This document shows positions 16,766 to 25,445 of a stretch of DNA of 33,624 nt, piece by piece (position 1 is the stretch's first letter; each line of letters starts with the position of its first letter). A model generated the notes under the pieces. The model was given only the letters and a program-made list of their open reading frames with translations, was not told where the DNA came from and made no database searches. The stretch lies in NCBI GenBank assembly GCA_021796545.1, contig JAKABX010000009.1:1-33624 (forward strand), read 5' to 3'. The DNA is from Actinomycetes bacterium (GTDB lineage: Bacteria; Actinomycetota; Acidimicrobiia; Acidimicrobiales; Bog-793). The position numbers and the translations under genes are program-made.

Positions 16766-18142
16766 GTGACGTCCCGGGCGGGCACGCCCCGGTTCGGCAC
16801 CGACGGGCTCCGCGGTGTCGCGAACCGGGAACTGACCCCCGAGCTCGCCCTCGCCCTCGGCCGGGCTGCGGCACGCCGTCTCGGCGCTGGCGCGGTCCTC
16901 CTCGGGCGCGACACGAGGCGTTCGGGGACCATGCTCGCCGCCGCGCTCGCGGCGGGTCTCGCGAGCGAAGGGGCCATCGTCATCGACGTGGGCGTCATCC
17001 CGACCCCGGGCATCGCCTTCCTCGCGGCGTCGCGCGCGCTGCCCGCCGCGATGATCTCGGCCTCCCACAACCCCTTCGCCGACAACGGCATCAAGCTGCT
17101 CGCCGCCGGCGGGACCAAGCTCCCGGACCACCTCGAGCGTGCGATCGAGGAGGAGCTCGACGCGCTCGTCGCCCACCGAGGCGCAAGCGATCGGCGCGGG
17201 CCCGGCGACGTCGGCGAGGTCCGCGCCGATCCCGGCGCGGCCGAGCAGTACGTTGCGCACCTCGCCGGGCTGGTCGACCTCGCCGGCGTGCGCGTGCGCG
17301 TGCTCCTGGACTGCGCGAACGGTGCCGCCAGCGCGGTCGCGCCCGCCGTGCTCACCCGGCTCGGTGTCGACGCCGTCGTGCTCGCCGCGGACCCCGACGG
17401 CACGAACATCAACGCCGGCTGCGGCTCGACCCACGCCGGCGCGCTCGGCGCGTCGGTGCGCGCGGCGGGGGTCGGATGCGGGCTCGCGTTCGACGGCGAC
17501 GCCGACCGGCTCATCGCGCTCGACGAGACGGGCGCGATCGTGGACGGGGACGCGCTCCTCGCGCTGTTCGCGATCGACCTGCACGAGCGCGGCGAGCTCG
17601 AGGGTGGCGCGGTGGTCGCGACGGTGATGAGCAACCTCGGCCTGCGCCGGACGCTCGAGCGCCGCGGGATCGCGCTCATCGAGACGCCCGTCGGCGACCG
17701 CCACGTCGCCGACGCGCTGGAGGCGGGCGGCCTCGTGCTCGGGGGTGAGCAGTCCGGCCACCTCATCTTCCGCCGCGACGCGACGACCGGCGACGGCATC
17801 CTCACCGCCGTCAAGCTCCTCGAGCTGCTCGTGCGCCGTGACGAGCCGCTCTCGCGACTGGCCGCCGTCCTCGAGCGTCTGCCCCAGAGGCTCGCCACGA
17901 TCGCGGTCAACGAGCCGCGCCGGCTCTCGGAAGCCGACGAGGTCTGGGCCGAGGTCGCGGCGGTCGAAGCCGAGCTGCAGGGCGCCGGCCGCGTCCTTCT
18001 GCGGGCGAGCGGCACCGAGGCGGCGGTGCGCGTGATGGTCGAGGCCGAGACCGACGCGGCGGTCGACGCGGCGGTCCGGCGCCTGTCCTTTGCGGTCGCG
18101 CGCGCCCTCGGCGCACCCGGCGCCGACGCCGGGCGCGCCTGA
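16766..18142 (+). CDS. glmM: Phosphoglucosamine mutase
   Basis: GlmM converts glucosamine-6-phosphate to glucosamine-1-phosphate for UDP-GlcNAc synthesis. The 458-residue product has the phosphoserine loop ISASHNPFADNGIK with Ser100, the metal-binding FDGDADR (Asp243, 245, 247), the sugar-binding GGEQSGH (about 327-332) and a phosphate-binding loop near 413-424. That last loop reads RASGTEAAVR, whereas most members have RPSGTEPxxR, so the prolines are lost but the Ser-Gly-Thr core stays. The start is GTG 16766. It supplies the same pathway as glmS just downstream. Confidence 0.95.
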   Translation: MTSRAGTPRFGTDGLRGVANRELTPELALALGRAAARRLGAGAVLLGRDTRRSGTMLAAALAAGLASEGAIVIDVGVIPTPGIAFLAASRALPAAMISASHNPFADNGIKLLAAGGTKLPDHLERAIEEELDALVAHRGASDRRGPGDVGEVRADPGAAEQYVAHLAGLVDLAGVRVRVLLDCANGAASAVAPAVLTRLGVDAVVLAADPDGTNINAGCGSTHAGALGASVRAAGVGCGLAFDGDADRLIALDETGAIVDGDALLALFAIDLHERGELEGGAVVATVMSNLGLRRTLERRGIALIETPVGDRHVADALEAGGLVLGGEQSGHLIFRRDATTGDGILTAVKLLELLVRRDEPLSRLAAVLERLPQRLATIAVNEPRRLSEADEVWAEVAAVEAELQGAGRVLLRASGTEAAVRVMVEAETDAAVDAAVRRLSFAVARALGAPGADAGRA

Positions 18143-18177
18143 GCGCAAGCGCCGCCGCGACGGAGCCCGCCAGCATT

Positions 18178-18183
18178 TAGCGT
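18178..18183 (+). promoter_or_regulatory. glmS: -10 element placed for a leaderless glmS transcript
   Basis: TAGCGT is followed by 7 bases and then the glmS ATG, so transcription would start at or next to the start codon. A GGAG between them is too close to the ATG to act as a normal ribosome binding site. No -35 match is seen. Confidence 0.45.
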
Positions 18184-18190
18184 TGGAGCC

Positions 18191-20038
18191 ATGTGCGGCA
18201 TCATCGGGGTGACGGGCGTGGCCGAGCCCCTCGCGGTCCTGCTCGCCGGGCTCCGGGCGCTCGAGTACCGCGGCTACGACTCGGCCGGCGTCGCGCTCGT
18301 CGAGACCGGGGGAAGCGAGCTGTGGCGGCTGCGCGCCGCGGAGCGGGGCCGCTCGATCGACAAGCTCGCCAGCGAGGTCGTCGCCGCCCCGCTCGACGTC
18401 GGGGCGGCGATCGGCCACACGCGCTGGGCGACCCACGGCGCGCCGACCGAGGAGAACGCACACCCCCACCTCGACTGCTCCGGGCGCGTCGCGGTCGTGC
18501 ACAACGGGATCATCGAGAACCACCGCGAGCTCGCCGCACAGCTCGCGGCGGCCGGGCACCGGTTCTCCTCCGCGACCGACACCGAGGTCGTCGCGCACCT
18601 TGTCGAGGAGGAGCGCGGCGCGGGCGCCCCCCTGGCCGAGGCGCTCCGGCGCTGCCTGCCGCGCCTTCGCGGCGACTTCGCCCTCGCGCTCGTCGACGCC
18701 GGGTCGCCCGAGACGATCGTCGCCGCCCGGCGGACGGCGCCTCTTGTCGTCGGGCGCAGTGACACCGGCGCCGTCGTCGCGTCCGACATCGCGGCGGCGC
18801 TCGCGACGACGCGCAACCTCTTTCTCCTCGACGAGGACCAGGTCGCCGAGCTCACGCCCGGCGCCATCCGCCTCATCGACGCCGCGGGCGCCGAGTGCAG
18901 CCCGCGTCCGCTCGCGGTCAGCTGGGACGTCGCCGCCGCGCAGAAGGACGGCCACCCCGACTTCATGGCCAAGGAGATGGCCGAGCAGCCCCTCGCCCTG
19001 CGCGAGACCCTCCTCGGCCGCCTCGAGGCATCGGGGGCGACCGAGCTCGAGGAGCTCGGTCTCGACGGGCCGGTCCTCAAGGCGTTCCGCCGCGTCGTGC
19101 TCGTCGCCTGTGGTTCGAGCTACCACGCCTGCCTGTCGGGGCGCAACGCGCTCGAGAGCCTCGCGGGGGTCGCGGCCGAGGTCGACATCGCGAGCGAGTT
19201 CCGCTACCGCGACGCCGTGCTCGGGCCCGACACCCTCGTCGTCGCCGTCAGCCAGTCGGGCGAGACGCTCGACACCCTGCACGCCCAGCGCGAGGCGAAA
19301 CGACGCGGCGCGACGACCCTCGCGCTGTCCAACGTCGTCGACTCGGTGATGGCCCGCGAGGCCGACGCGGTCCTCTACACACGCGCCGGGCCCGAGATCG
19401 GGGTCGCCTCCACCAAGTGCCACCTCGCCCAGCGCGCGATGCTCGGGGTGCTGGCGCTCCACGTCGCCCGGGCGCGCGGGGCGCTCTCGGACGACGCCAC
19501 GCGACGCCACGCGGCCGACCTGCTCGGGCTCCCCGACGCGGTGAGCGACGTGCTCGCCCGCGCCGAGGATCACGCGGCCGTGGCGGCGCGCCACGCCGCC
19601 GTGCGCGACGTCTACTTCCTCGGGCGCCGCGACGGCTTCTCGGTCGCCGCCGAGGGGGCACTGAAGCTGAAGGAGCTCGCCTACGTCCGCGCGGAGGCCT
19701 ACCCCGCGGCCGAGATGAAGCACGGCCCGATCTCCCTCATCGAGCCCGGCGCGCTCGTGGTCGCCGTCGCGACGCGCTCGGGGCTGTGGGAGAAGGTGAT
19801 GGCGAACATCGCCGAGATGCGGGCACGTGGCGCGACGGTCGTCGCGGTCGCGACCGACGGCGACGCCGAGACCGCCGCCGTCGCCGACGACGTGCTCCTC
19901 GTCCCCGAGACCGGCCCGCTCGCCGCCCCGATCGTCGAGATCGTCCCGCTCCAGCGCTTCGCGTACGAGATCGCCCGCGCGCGGGGCAACGATGTGGACC
20001 GCCCGCGCAACCTCGCCAAGGTCGTCACGGTCGAGTGA
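18191..20038 (+). CDS. glmS: Glutamine-fructose-6-phosphate aminotransferase
   Basis: GlmS makes glucosamine-6-phosphate from fructose-6-phosphate and glutamine, the first step to UDP-GlcNAc. The 615-residue product starts MCGIIGV, giving the N-terminal nucleophile Cys after Met removal. The glutaminase domain has ALEYRGYDSAG, GHTRWATHG and VVHNGIIENHREL. Two SIS sugar-phosphate domains follow with VACGSSYHA, SQSGETLDTL and the C-terminal RPRNLAKVVTVE. Length is typical (about 610). Ribozyme-type glmS control, known from Firmicutes, is not evident: only 48 bases separate it from glmM. Confidence 0.97.
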   Translation: MCGIIGVTGVAEPLAVLLAGLRALEYRGYDSAGVALVETGGSELWRLRAAERGRSIDKLASEVVAAPLDVGAAIGHTRWATHGAPTEENAHPHLDCSGRVAVVHNGIIENHRELAAQLAAAGHRFSSATDTEVVAHLVEEERGAGAPLAEALRRCLPRLRGDFALALVDAGSPETIVAARRTAPLVVGRSDTGAVVASDIAAALATTRNLFLLDEDQVAELTPGAIRLIDAAGAECSPRPLAVSWDVAAAQKDGHPDFMAKEMAEQPLALRETLLGRLEASGATELEELGLDGPVLKAFRRVVLVACGSSYHACLSGRNALESLAGVAAEVDIASEFRYRDAVLGPDTLVVAVSQSGETLDTLHAQREAKRRGATTLALSNVVDSVMAREADAVLYTRAGPEIGVASTKCHLAQRAMLGVLALHVARARGALSDDATRRHAADLLGLPDAVSDVLARAEDHAAVAARHAAVRDVYFLGRRDGFSVAAEGALKLKELAYVRAEAYPAAEMKHGPISLIEPGALVVAVATRSGLWEKVMANIAEMRARGATVVAVATDGDAETAAVADDVLLVPETGPLAAPIVEIVPLQRFAYEIARARGNDVDRPRNLAKVVTVE

Positions 20039-20418
20039 GCGCCGTCCCAAGCGCCGGCGTCGGCATCGACCTCGTCGACGTGACGCGCTTTCGCGCCCTG
20101 CTCGGGCGCCGGCCGGGCCTGGCGGCCCGGCTGTTCTCGACCGAGGAGCGCGCCGCGCTGGCACGCCGGCGCGACCCGGTTCCGGGCCTCGCGGCGCGCT
20201 TTGCGGCCAAGGAGGCGGCTTTGAAGGCGCTCGGGGTCGGCCTCGGCGCCGCGCGCTGGACCGAGATCGAGGTGCTGCGCCTCGCGTCGGGCGCGCCCAC
20301 GCTGCGCCTGAGCGGCCGGGCCGCGACCCTCGCGCGGGACAGGGGCGTGGCGGGCCTCGCGGTCTCGCTCACCCACACCGACGACCTCGCCGGCGCGGTG
20401 GTGGTGGTGGCCCGGTGA
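20035..20418 (+). CDS. acpS: Holo-[acyl-carrier-protein] synthase
   Basis: AcpS transfers phosphopantetheine from CoA to acyl carrier protein. The 127-residue product has the family motif GVGIDLVDVTRFRALL with the metal-binding Asp12, and ARFAAKEAALKALG with Glu60. Both define the AcpS-type phosphopantetheinyl transferases. It ends with the usual VSLTHTDDLAGAVVVV. GTG 20035 overlaps the glmS stop (GTGA), and its own stop overlaps nnr in the same way, so the three genes look like one operon. Confidence 0.94.
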   Translation: MSAVPSAGVGIDLVDVTRFRALLGRRPGLAARLFSTEERAALARRRDPVPGLAARFAAKEAALKALGVGLGAARWTEIEVLRLASGAPTLRLSGRAATLARDRGVAGLAVSLTHTDDLAGAVVVVAR

Positions 20419-21854
20419 GGCCGGTGCTCACCGCCGCCGAGATGCGCGCCGTCGACGCCGTGGCGCTCGAGGACGTCGGCTTTGCCGCGCTCGTCGAGCG
20501 CGCCGGTGGCGCCGTCGCGCGCCACGCGCTCGCGCTGCTCGGCGGCGCGTACGGCCGCCGGGTCGTCGTCGTCGCCGGGCGGGGGCACAACGGCGACGAC
20601 GGGCGCGTCGCCGCGCGGCGCCTCCGGGCGCGGGGCTGTGCGGTCGTCGTCGTCGACGCGGCCGCCCCGGGACCGTTGCCGCCGTGCGACCTCGTCATCG
20701 ACGCCGCCTACGGCACGGGATTCCGGGGCGACTACGACGCGCCCGCGATCCCCGCCGCGGCGGCGGTGCTCGCGGTCGACATCCCCTCCGGGGTCCGTGC
20801 CGACACCGGTGCCGCGTCGCCGGGCGCGGTGCGGGCCGACGAGACGGTGACCTTCGGTGCCCTGAAGCCCGGCCTCCTGCTTGCACCCGGGCGGGACCTC
20901 GCCGGCGTCGTGCAGGTCGAGCCGATCGGCCTCCCGGTGACCGAGGCGTCGTGCCACGAGGTCACCGACGCCGACCTCGGCGGTGTCCCCCGGCGCCCCC
21001 GCGAGGCGCACAAGTGGCAGACGGCCTGCTATGTCGCGGCGGGTTCGCCGGGGATGACGGGCGCGGCGTGGCTCGCGGCACGGGCGGCCGCGCGCGCCGG
21101 CGCCGGCATGATCCGCCTCGGCTCGCCGGGCGCCGCGCCGGGGTCGGTCCCCGTCACCGAGGCGGTCGCCCGGGAGCTCCCGGCCGAGGGCTGGGCGCCC
21201 GCGGTCCTCGCGGAGCTCGGACGCTGCCGGGCGCTCGTGCTCGGCCCGGGCCTCGGCCGCTCGCCCGCCGCGGCGGCGGCCGTGCGCCAGCTCGTCGCCG
21301 AGTCACCCGTCCCGGTCGTGCTCGACGCCGACGGGCTGAACGCGCTGGGCGCGCCCGGGGACGGCGCGGTGCCCACAAGCCGGCGCGCGCCGCTCGTGCT
21401 CACCCCCCACGACGGCGAATTCGCCCGCCTCGCGGGGGCGCCGCCGGGTGAGGACCGCATCGCCGCGGCGCGCGACCTCGCACGGCGCCTCGGCGCGGTC
21501 GTGCTGCTCAAGGGCTCGACGACGGTCGTCGCCGATGCCGCCGGTGCGGTGCTGATTTCAACGGCGGGGTCCGCGCGCCTCGCGACGGCGGGGACCGGCG
21601 ACGTCCTCGCGGGGGTCATCGGGGCGTTCCTCGCCCGAGGGCTCCCCCCTCTCGAGGCCGCAGCCTTCGCGTCGTTCGCGCACGGCCGGGCGGCCGCGCT
21701 CGGGCGTGGCGAGGGGCTCGTCGCCCCCGACCTGCCCGATCTCGTGGCCGACGTGCTCGCCGCCGAGCACGGCGCCCTCGGCCCCGGGGAGGGTGCTGCC
21801 AGCGGCGCCGGCCATCGCGGCCTGCGAGCGCACCCGAGCCTCGCAGGTGGCTGA
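20415..21854 (+). CDS. nnr: Bifunctional NAD(P)HX epimerase / dehydratase
   Basis: This enzyme repairs hydrated NAD(P)H: the N-terminal YjeF domain epimerises NAD(P)HX and the C-terminal kinase-like domain dehydrates it using ADP or ATP. The 479-residue product has the YjeF domain at about 1-190 with VVAGRGHNGDDG (52-63) and VDIPSGVRADTG. The C-terminal domain begins near HKWQTACYVAAGSPGMTGAA and contains LTPHDGEFARLAG and TAGTGDVLAGVIGAF, which holds the expected catalytic Asp. The nucleotide loop is usually NNGGDG, so HNGDDG is a variant. The end overlaps alr by 8 bases. Confidence 0.93.
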   Translation: MRPVLTAAEMRAVDAVALEDVGFAALVERAGGAVARHALALLGGAYGRRVVVVAGRGHNGDDGRVAARRLRARGCAVVVVDAAAPGPLPPCDLVIDAAYGTGFRGDYDAPAIPAAAAVLAVDIPSGVRADTGAASPGAVRADETVTFGALKPGLLLAPGRDLAGVVQVEPIGLPVTEASCHEVTDADLGGVPRRPREAHKWQTACYVAAGSPGMTGAAWLAARAAARAGAGMIRLGSPGAAPGSVPVTEAVARELPAEGWAPAVLAELGRCRALVLGPGLGRSPAAAAAVRQLVAESPVPVVLDADGLNALGAPGDGAVPTSRRAPLVLTPHDGEFARLAGAPPGEDRIAAARDLARRLGAVVLLKGSTTVVADAAGAVLISTAGSARLATAGTGDVLAGVIGAFLARGLPPLEAAAFASFAHGRAAALGRGEGLVAPDLPDLVADVLAAEHGALGPGEGAASGAGHRGLRAHPSLAGG

Positions 21855-22977
21855 GGGCTTCCGGCCGGCCTTCGTCGAGGTCGACCTCGACGCGATCGCC
21901 CAGAACGCCTCCGCCCTCGCAGGACTCGTCGCGCCGGCCGAGCTGTGCGCGGTCGTCAAGGCCGACGGCTACGGCCACGGAGCACCGGCGGTCGCGCGCG
22001 CCGCCCTCAGCGCCGGCGCGGGGTCGCTCGCGGTGGCGCTCGTCGAGGAGGGCGTGGCGCTGCGCGAGGCGGGGATCACGGCGCCGATCCTGCTGTTGTC
22101 CGAGCCGACGCCCGACGGCATCGCCGAGGCCGTCGCGCGGCGGCTCACCCTCACCCTCTATCGCCCCGCCGCCGTGGCGGCGGCCCAGCGCGCGGCGCGT
22201 CGGGTCGGGGTGCGGGCCGCTGTCGAGGTGAAGGTCGACACCGGGATGCACCGCGTCGGGGCGAGCGAGGATGACGCGCTCGCCGTCGCGGGGGCGATCG
22301 CCGCTTCGGCCGATCTCCGGCTCACCGGGCTGTGGACGCACTTCGCCGTCGCCGACGAGCCTGACGACCCCTTCACCGCCACCCAGCTCGCGCGCCTCGC
22401 GCACACAAGGGCGCGCCTCGGGGCGGCGGGGATCGCGGTGGGCCGCGTGCACGCGGCGAACTCGGCCGGAGCGCTCGCCCATCCGGCGTCGCGCCTCGAC
22501 CTCGTGCGCTGCGGCCTCGCGCTCTACGGCTACTCGCCGGTCGCCGGGGCTGGGCCGGCGCTCGCCCCCGCGCTCTCCCTCAAGGCGCGCGTCCATCTCG
22601 TGCGCACGCTGCCCGCCGGCGAGGCGACGAGCTATGGGCGCGCCTACCGGCTCCCTCGTGCCGGCGCCGTCGCGGTGATCCCTCTCGGCTACCACGACGG
22701 CGTGCCCCGAGCGCTGTTCGACGGCGGCGGCGAGGTGCTCATCGGGGGCCGGCGCCGGCCGGTCGCCGGCACGGTGACGATGGACCAGCTGCTCGTCGAC
22801 TGCGGTCCAAGCGGCGACGTCGCCGCGGGCGACGAGGCGGTGCTCATCGGACGCCAGAAAGACGACGCCATCGACGCCGCGCAGTGGGCGCGCTGGCTCG
22901 CGACGGTCCCCTACGAGGTCCTCTGCGGCATCGGGCCACGCGTCCCGCGCGTCTATCGCGGCGGCCCGCCGAGCTAG
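21847..22977 (+). CDS. alr: Alanine racemase
   Basis: Alr makes D-alanine for peptidoglycan. The 376-residue product has the PLP-binding lysine K38 in [11 protein letters not shown], the barrel motifs [13 protein letters not shown] and HAANSAGAL, and SYGRAY with Tyr264 at the place of the second catalytic residue. [12 protein letters not shown] and [11 protein letters not shown] are also typical. GTG 21847 overlaps the nnr stop by 8 bases and gives the normal N-terminus ([15 protein letters not shown]). A GTG about 54 bases upstream is possible but would add non-conserved residues. The nnr-alr link matches other actinobacteria. Confidence 0.95.
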   Translation: MAEGFRPAFVEVDLDAIAQNASALAGLVAPAELCAVVKADGYGHGAPAVARAALSAGAGSLAVALVEEGVALREAGITAPILLLSEPTPDGIAEAVARRLTLTLYRPAAVAAAQRAARRVGVRAAVEVKVDTGMHRVGASEDDALAVAGAIAASADLRLTGLWTHFAVADEPDDPFTATQLARLAHTRARLGAAGIAVGRVHAANSAGALAHPASRLDLVRCGLALYGYSPVAGAGPALAPALSLKARVHLVRTLPAGEATSYGRAYRLPRAGAVAVIPLGYHDGVPRALFDGGGEVLIGGRRRPVAGTVTMDQLLVDCGPSGDVAAGDEAVLIGRQKDDAIDAAQWARWLATVPYEVLCGIGPRVPRVYRGGPPS

Positions 22978-23037
22978 GCGCGCGCCGACCCGGCGCAACG
23001 CCCGGGGCCGGGCCGGGGGTTGAACAGGCCGGAGCGG

Positions 23038-23043
23038 TACGAT
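23038..23043 (+). promoter_or_regulatory. -10 element placed for a leaderless uracil-DNA glycosylase transcript
   Basis: TACGAT is followed by 6 bases and then the GTG start at 23050, the spacing expected if transcription begins at the start codon. A TTGAAC at 23020-23025 is only 12 bases upstream, too close to serve as a standard -35. Confidence 0.45.
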
Positions 23044-23049
23044 CGGCGC

Positions 23050-23622
23050 GTGGCCTCCCTCGCCGAGCTCGCCGCGGAGGCGGCAGCCTGCACGGCCTGC
23101 CGGCTCGCGTCCGGGCGGACGACGGTCGTGTTCGGGACGGGCAGCCCGACGGCCGAGCTCGTCTTGGTCGGCGAGGGGCCCGGCGCCGAGGAGGACCGCC
23201 AGGGACTCCCCTTCGTCGGCCGCTCGGGCCAGCTGCTCGACCGCCTGCTCGCCGAGGAGCTCGGCCTCAGCCGCGACAGCGTCTACATCTGCAACGTCAC
23301 CAAGTGCCGGCCGCCCAACAACCGCGACCCGCTTCCCGACGAGATCGCGGCGTGCCGCCACTTCCTCGACGGCCAGCTCGCCTGCATCGCGCCCCGCGTC
23401 GTCGTCACCCTCGGGAACTTCGCGACGCGCACGCTCCTCGAGCGGGCCGAGGGCATCTCGCACCTGAGGGGACAGAGCTACCCCTTCGGCGGTGCGCGGC
23501 TCGTGCCGACCTTCCACCCCGCCGCGGCGTTGCGCGGCGGGCCGACGGTCGTCGCGCAGATGCGCGCCGATCTCGTCCGCGCGAAGCGCGAGCTCGCCGC
23601 CGGCGCGCCGGCGCCGGCGTGA
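23050..23622 (+). CDS. Uracil-DNA glycosylase, iron-sulfur family 4
   Basis: Family 4 glycosylases remove uracil from DNA and carry a 4Fe-4S cluster. The 190-residue product has cysteines C14, C17, C86 and C102 at the expected cluster positions (CTAC near the start, then CRPPNNRDP and a later Cys). Other landmarks are [33 protein letters not shown] and the C-terminal [13 protein letters not shown] 23050 is preferred over TTG 23020 because it gives the normal N-terminus and sits at the right distance from a -10 element. Its stop overlaps tsaE by 4 bases. Confidence 0.94.
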   Translation: MASLAELAAEAAACTACRLASGRTTVVFGTGSPTAELVLVGEGPGAEEDRQGLPFVGRSGQLLDRLLAEELGLSRDSVYICNVTKCRPPNNRDPLPDEIAACRHFLDGQLACIAPRVVVTLGNFATRTLLERAEGISHLRGQSYPFGGARLVPTFHPAAALRGGPTVVAQMRADLVRAKRELAAGAPAPA

Positions 23623-24149
23623 GCGGGGCCGCGGGGGCCGAGACGCGCCTCGTGCTCGAGAGCGCGGACGCGGCCCGCACGCGCCGCATCGGCGCGCTCA
23701 TCGCCGCGGTGCTCGCGCCGAGCGACGTGCTGCTGCTCTCGGGCGGCCTCGGGGCCGGCAAGACCACGCTCACCAAGGGCCTGGTCGGCGCGCTCGGCGG
23801 TGACGAGCGCGCGGTCAGGAGCCCGACCTTCACCCTCATGGTGACCTATGAGACGAGCCCGCCGGTCGCGCACGTCGACTGCTGGCGGCTCGAGCAGCTC
23901 GCGGAGGTGCTCGACCTCGGCCTCTCCGAGGTGCTCGACGACGGCGGGATCGCGGTGATCGAGTGGGGCGAGGCCGCCGCGCCGCTGCTCGGCGCCGGGG
24001 CGCTTCGTGTGCACCTCAGCGCGCCCGGGGAGCTGGCGGGGGAGCGCCGCCGGATCGTCGTGAGCGACGAGGGCGCGAGCCCCCGGATTGCCGCGTTGGG
24101 AGAGGCTGCTGCGGCGGCGGGGCTCGTCGCGGCCGACGGGCCGGCGTGA
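23619..24149 (+). CDS. tsaE: tRNA t6A biosynthesis ATPase TsaE
   Basis: TsaE is the ATPase that works with TsaB and TsaD to form N6-threonylcarbamoyladenosine at position 37 of ANN-decoding tRNAs. The 176-residue product has Walker A GGLGAGKTT (42-50), the family motif SPTFTLMVTYE, HVDCWRLEQ (the usual form is HxDxYRL) and VIEWGEAA near residue 110. The start is in a GTGA overlap with the uracil-DNA glycosylase stop. The C-terminal 50 residues are Ala-rich and poorly conserved. Confidence 0.94.
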   Translation: MSGAAGAETRLVLESADAARTRRIGALIAAVLAPSDVLLLSGGLGAGKTTLTKGLVGALGGDERAVRSPTFTLMVTYETSPPVAHVDCWRLEQLAEVLDLGLSEVLDDGGIAVIEWGEAAAPLLGAGALRVHLSAPGELAGERRRIVVSDEGASPRIAALGEAAAAAGLVAADGPA

Positions 24150-24171
24150 CGTGCCGCATGCGGGCGCGCCG

Positions 24172-24864
24172 GTGACGCTCCTCGCCATCGAGACGGCGAC
24201 GAGCGAGGTCGGTGTGGCGCTCGGCGCGGGCGACGTCGTCCTCGCATCGGCGACCGCCCGGCCCGGGCGCCGGCACGTCGAGACGCTGCATCCCCTCATC
24301 GCCGAGGTCACGACGCGCGCGGGCGTCGCGCTCGGCGACCTCGCGGCGGTTGCCGTGGACGTCGGCCCCGGTCTGTTCACGGGGCTGCGTGTCGGCGTCG
24401 CGGCCGCCAAGGCCCTCGCGTTCGCGCTCGGCCGCCCGCTCGTCGCGCTGTCGAGCACCGACGTGCTCCTCCACGCCGCGCGCCACGCGCCGGGCGCCGT
24501 CGCGGTCGTCGACCTGCGCCGCGGCGAGCTGGCCTGGGCGGACGCGCCGGGCCGGCTGCCCGAGCGCGGCGGCGTCGAGGACCTCGTCGCGGCGCTCTCG
24601 CGCCGCGCCGGCGCGGCGCTCCTCGTCGGCGACGGGGCGCTGCGCTACGCGCAGGCGCTCTCTGCGGTCGCCGAGATCGGCGGTGAGGAGTTCGCCGCGC
24701 CGCCGGTCGGCGCGCTCGCGCGTCTCGCGGGCGAGCGGTTCGCGACGGGGGAGACGGTCGACCCCTTCGCGCTCGAGCCCGTCTATCTGCGCGATGCGGA
24801 CGTGCGGATCAACTGGACGACGCGTGAGCGCGACCTGCGCGCGGGGCCCGGGGAGGTGGCCTGA
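24172..24864 (+). CDS. tsaB: tRNA t6A biosynthesis scaffold TsaB
   Basis: TsaB is the inactive TsaD paralogue that dimerises with TsaD in the t6A complex. The 230-residue product begins MTLLAIETATSEVGVAL and has HPLIAEVTTRAGV with DVGPGLFTGLRVGVAAAKALA, the family core. GTG 24172 gives the typical N-terminus; an in-frame GTG at 24151, right after the tsaE stop, would add seven residues and is also possible. The protein lacks the metal-binding HxxxH of TsaD, as expected. Two bases separate it from rimI. Confidence 0.92.
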   Translation: MTLLAIETATSEVGVALGAGDVVLASATARPGRRHVETLHPLIAEVTTRAGVALGDLAAVAVDVGPGLFTGLRVGVAAAKALAFALGRPLVALSSTDVLLHAARHAPGAVAVVDLRRGELAWADAPGRLPERGGVEDLVAALSRRAGAALLVGDGALRYAQALSAVAEIGGEEFAAPPVGALARLAGERFATGETVDPFALEPVYLRDADVRINWTTRERDLRAGPGEVA

Positions 24865-24866
24865 GC

Positions 24867-25445
24867 GTGGCCCTGCGCCTCCCGCACCGGCGCGCCACGC
24901 CGGTTCCACCGCCGCCACGCCCGGGTGCCGCGGTCGAGATCGCCCGCATGCGGCGCCGGCACGTGCGCGCGGTCGTCGCGATTGAGCAGGGGATCTTCCC
25001 GCGGCCGTGGACCCCGGGCCTGTACCTCTCCGAGCTCGCCCAGCCCGAGACGCGCGCGTACTTCGTCGCCCTCGTGGACGGCGTCGTCGTCGGCTACACG
25101 GGCTGCATGATCATCGCCGGCGAGGGCCACATCACGACCGTCGGGGTCGCGCCGGCCTGGCAGCACCGGGGGATCGGGACGCGCCTGCTGCACGCGGTCG
25201 CGACCGAGGCCCGCGCCCGCGGTGCCCGGGCGCTCACGCTCGAGGTGCGGATGTCGAACGTGTCGGCGCAGTCCCTCTACCGGGCGTTCGGCTTCGCACC
25301 GGCGGGCGTCCGCAAGAACTACTACGCCGAGGTCAACGAGGACGGCCTTGTCATGTGGGCCCACGACGTCGATACACCGGCGTACGCGTCGCGCATCGAC
25401 GCGCTGCTCGCCCACGTCGAGGAGCGGGAGGCGGCCCGTGGCTGA
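24867..25445 (+). CDS. rimI: Ribosomal-protein-alanine N-acetyltransferase RimI-like
   Basis: This is a GNAT-family acetyltransferase. Members at this locus acetylate protein N-termini, classically that of S18. The 192-residue product has an N-terminal basic/Pro-rich extension of about 23 residues, IARMRRRHVRAVVAIEQ, FPRPWTPGLY and the acetyl-CoA loop VGVAPAWQHRGIGTRLLHA. It closes with LEVRMSNVSAQSLYRAFGF. Its place between tsaB and tsaD is usual in actinobacteria. The stop overlaps tsaD by 8 bases. The actual substrate cannot be read from sequence. Confidence 0.9.
   Translation: MALRLPHRRATPVPPPPRPGAAVEIARMRRRHVRAVVAIEQGIFPRPWTPGLYLSELAQPETRAYFVALVDGVVVGYTGCMIIAGEGHITTVGVAPAWQHRGIGTRLLHAVATEARARGARALTLEVRMSNVSAQSLYRAFGFAPAGVRKNYYAEVNEDGLVMWAHDVDTPAYASRIDALLAHVEEREAARG

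Noticed and set aside
18143-18190. glmS ribozyme upstream of glmS
   Set aside because: The 48-base gap is far too short for the ribozyme known from Firmicutes, and glmM coding sequence fills the rest.
16673-20164. A minus-strand open frame of over 1,100 codons opposite glmM-glmS
   Set aside because: It lies opposite two well-supported genes, has Arg/Glu/Asp/His-rich composition with no family resemblance, and reflects the rarity of stop codons in antisense frames of GC-rich genes.
23020-23025. TTGAAC as a -35 box for the uracil-DNA glycosylase gene
   Set aside because: It is only 12 bases from the -10 candidate, well short of 16-18.
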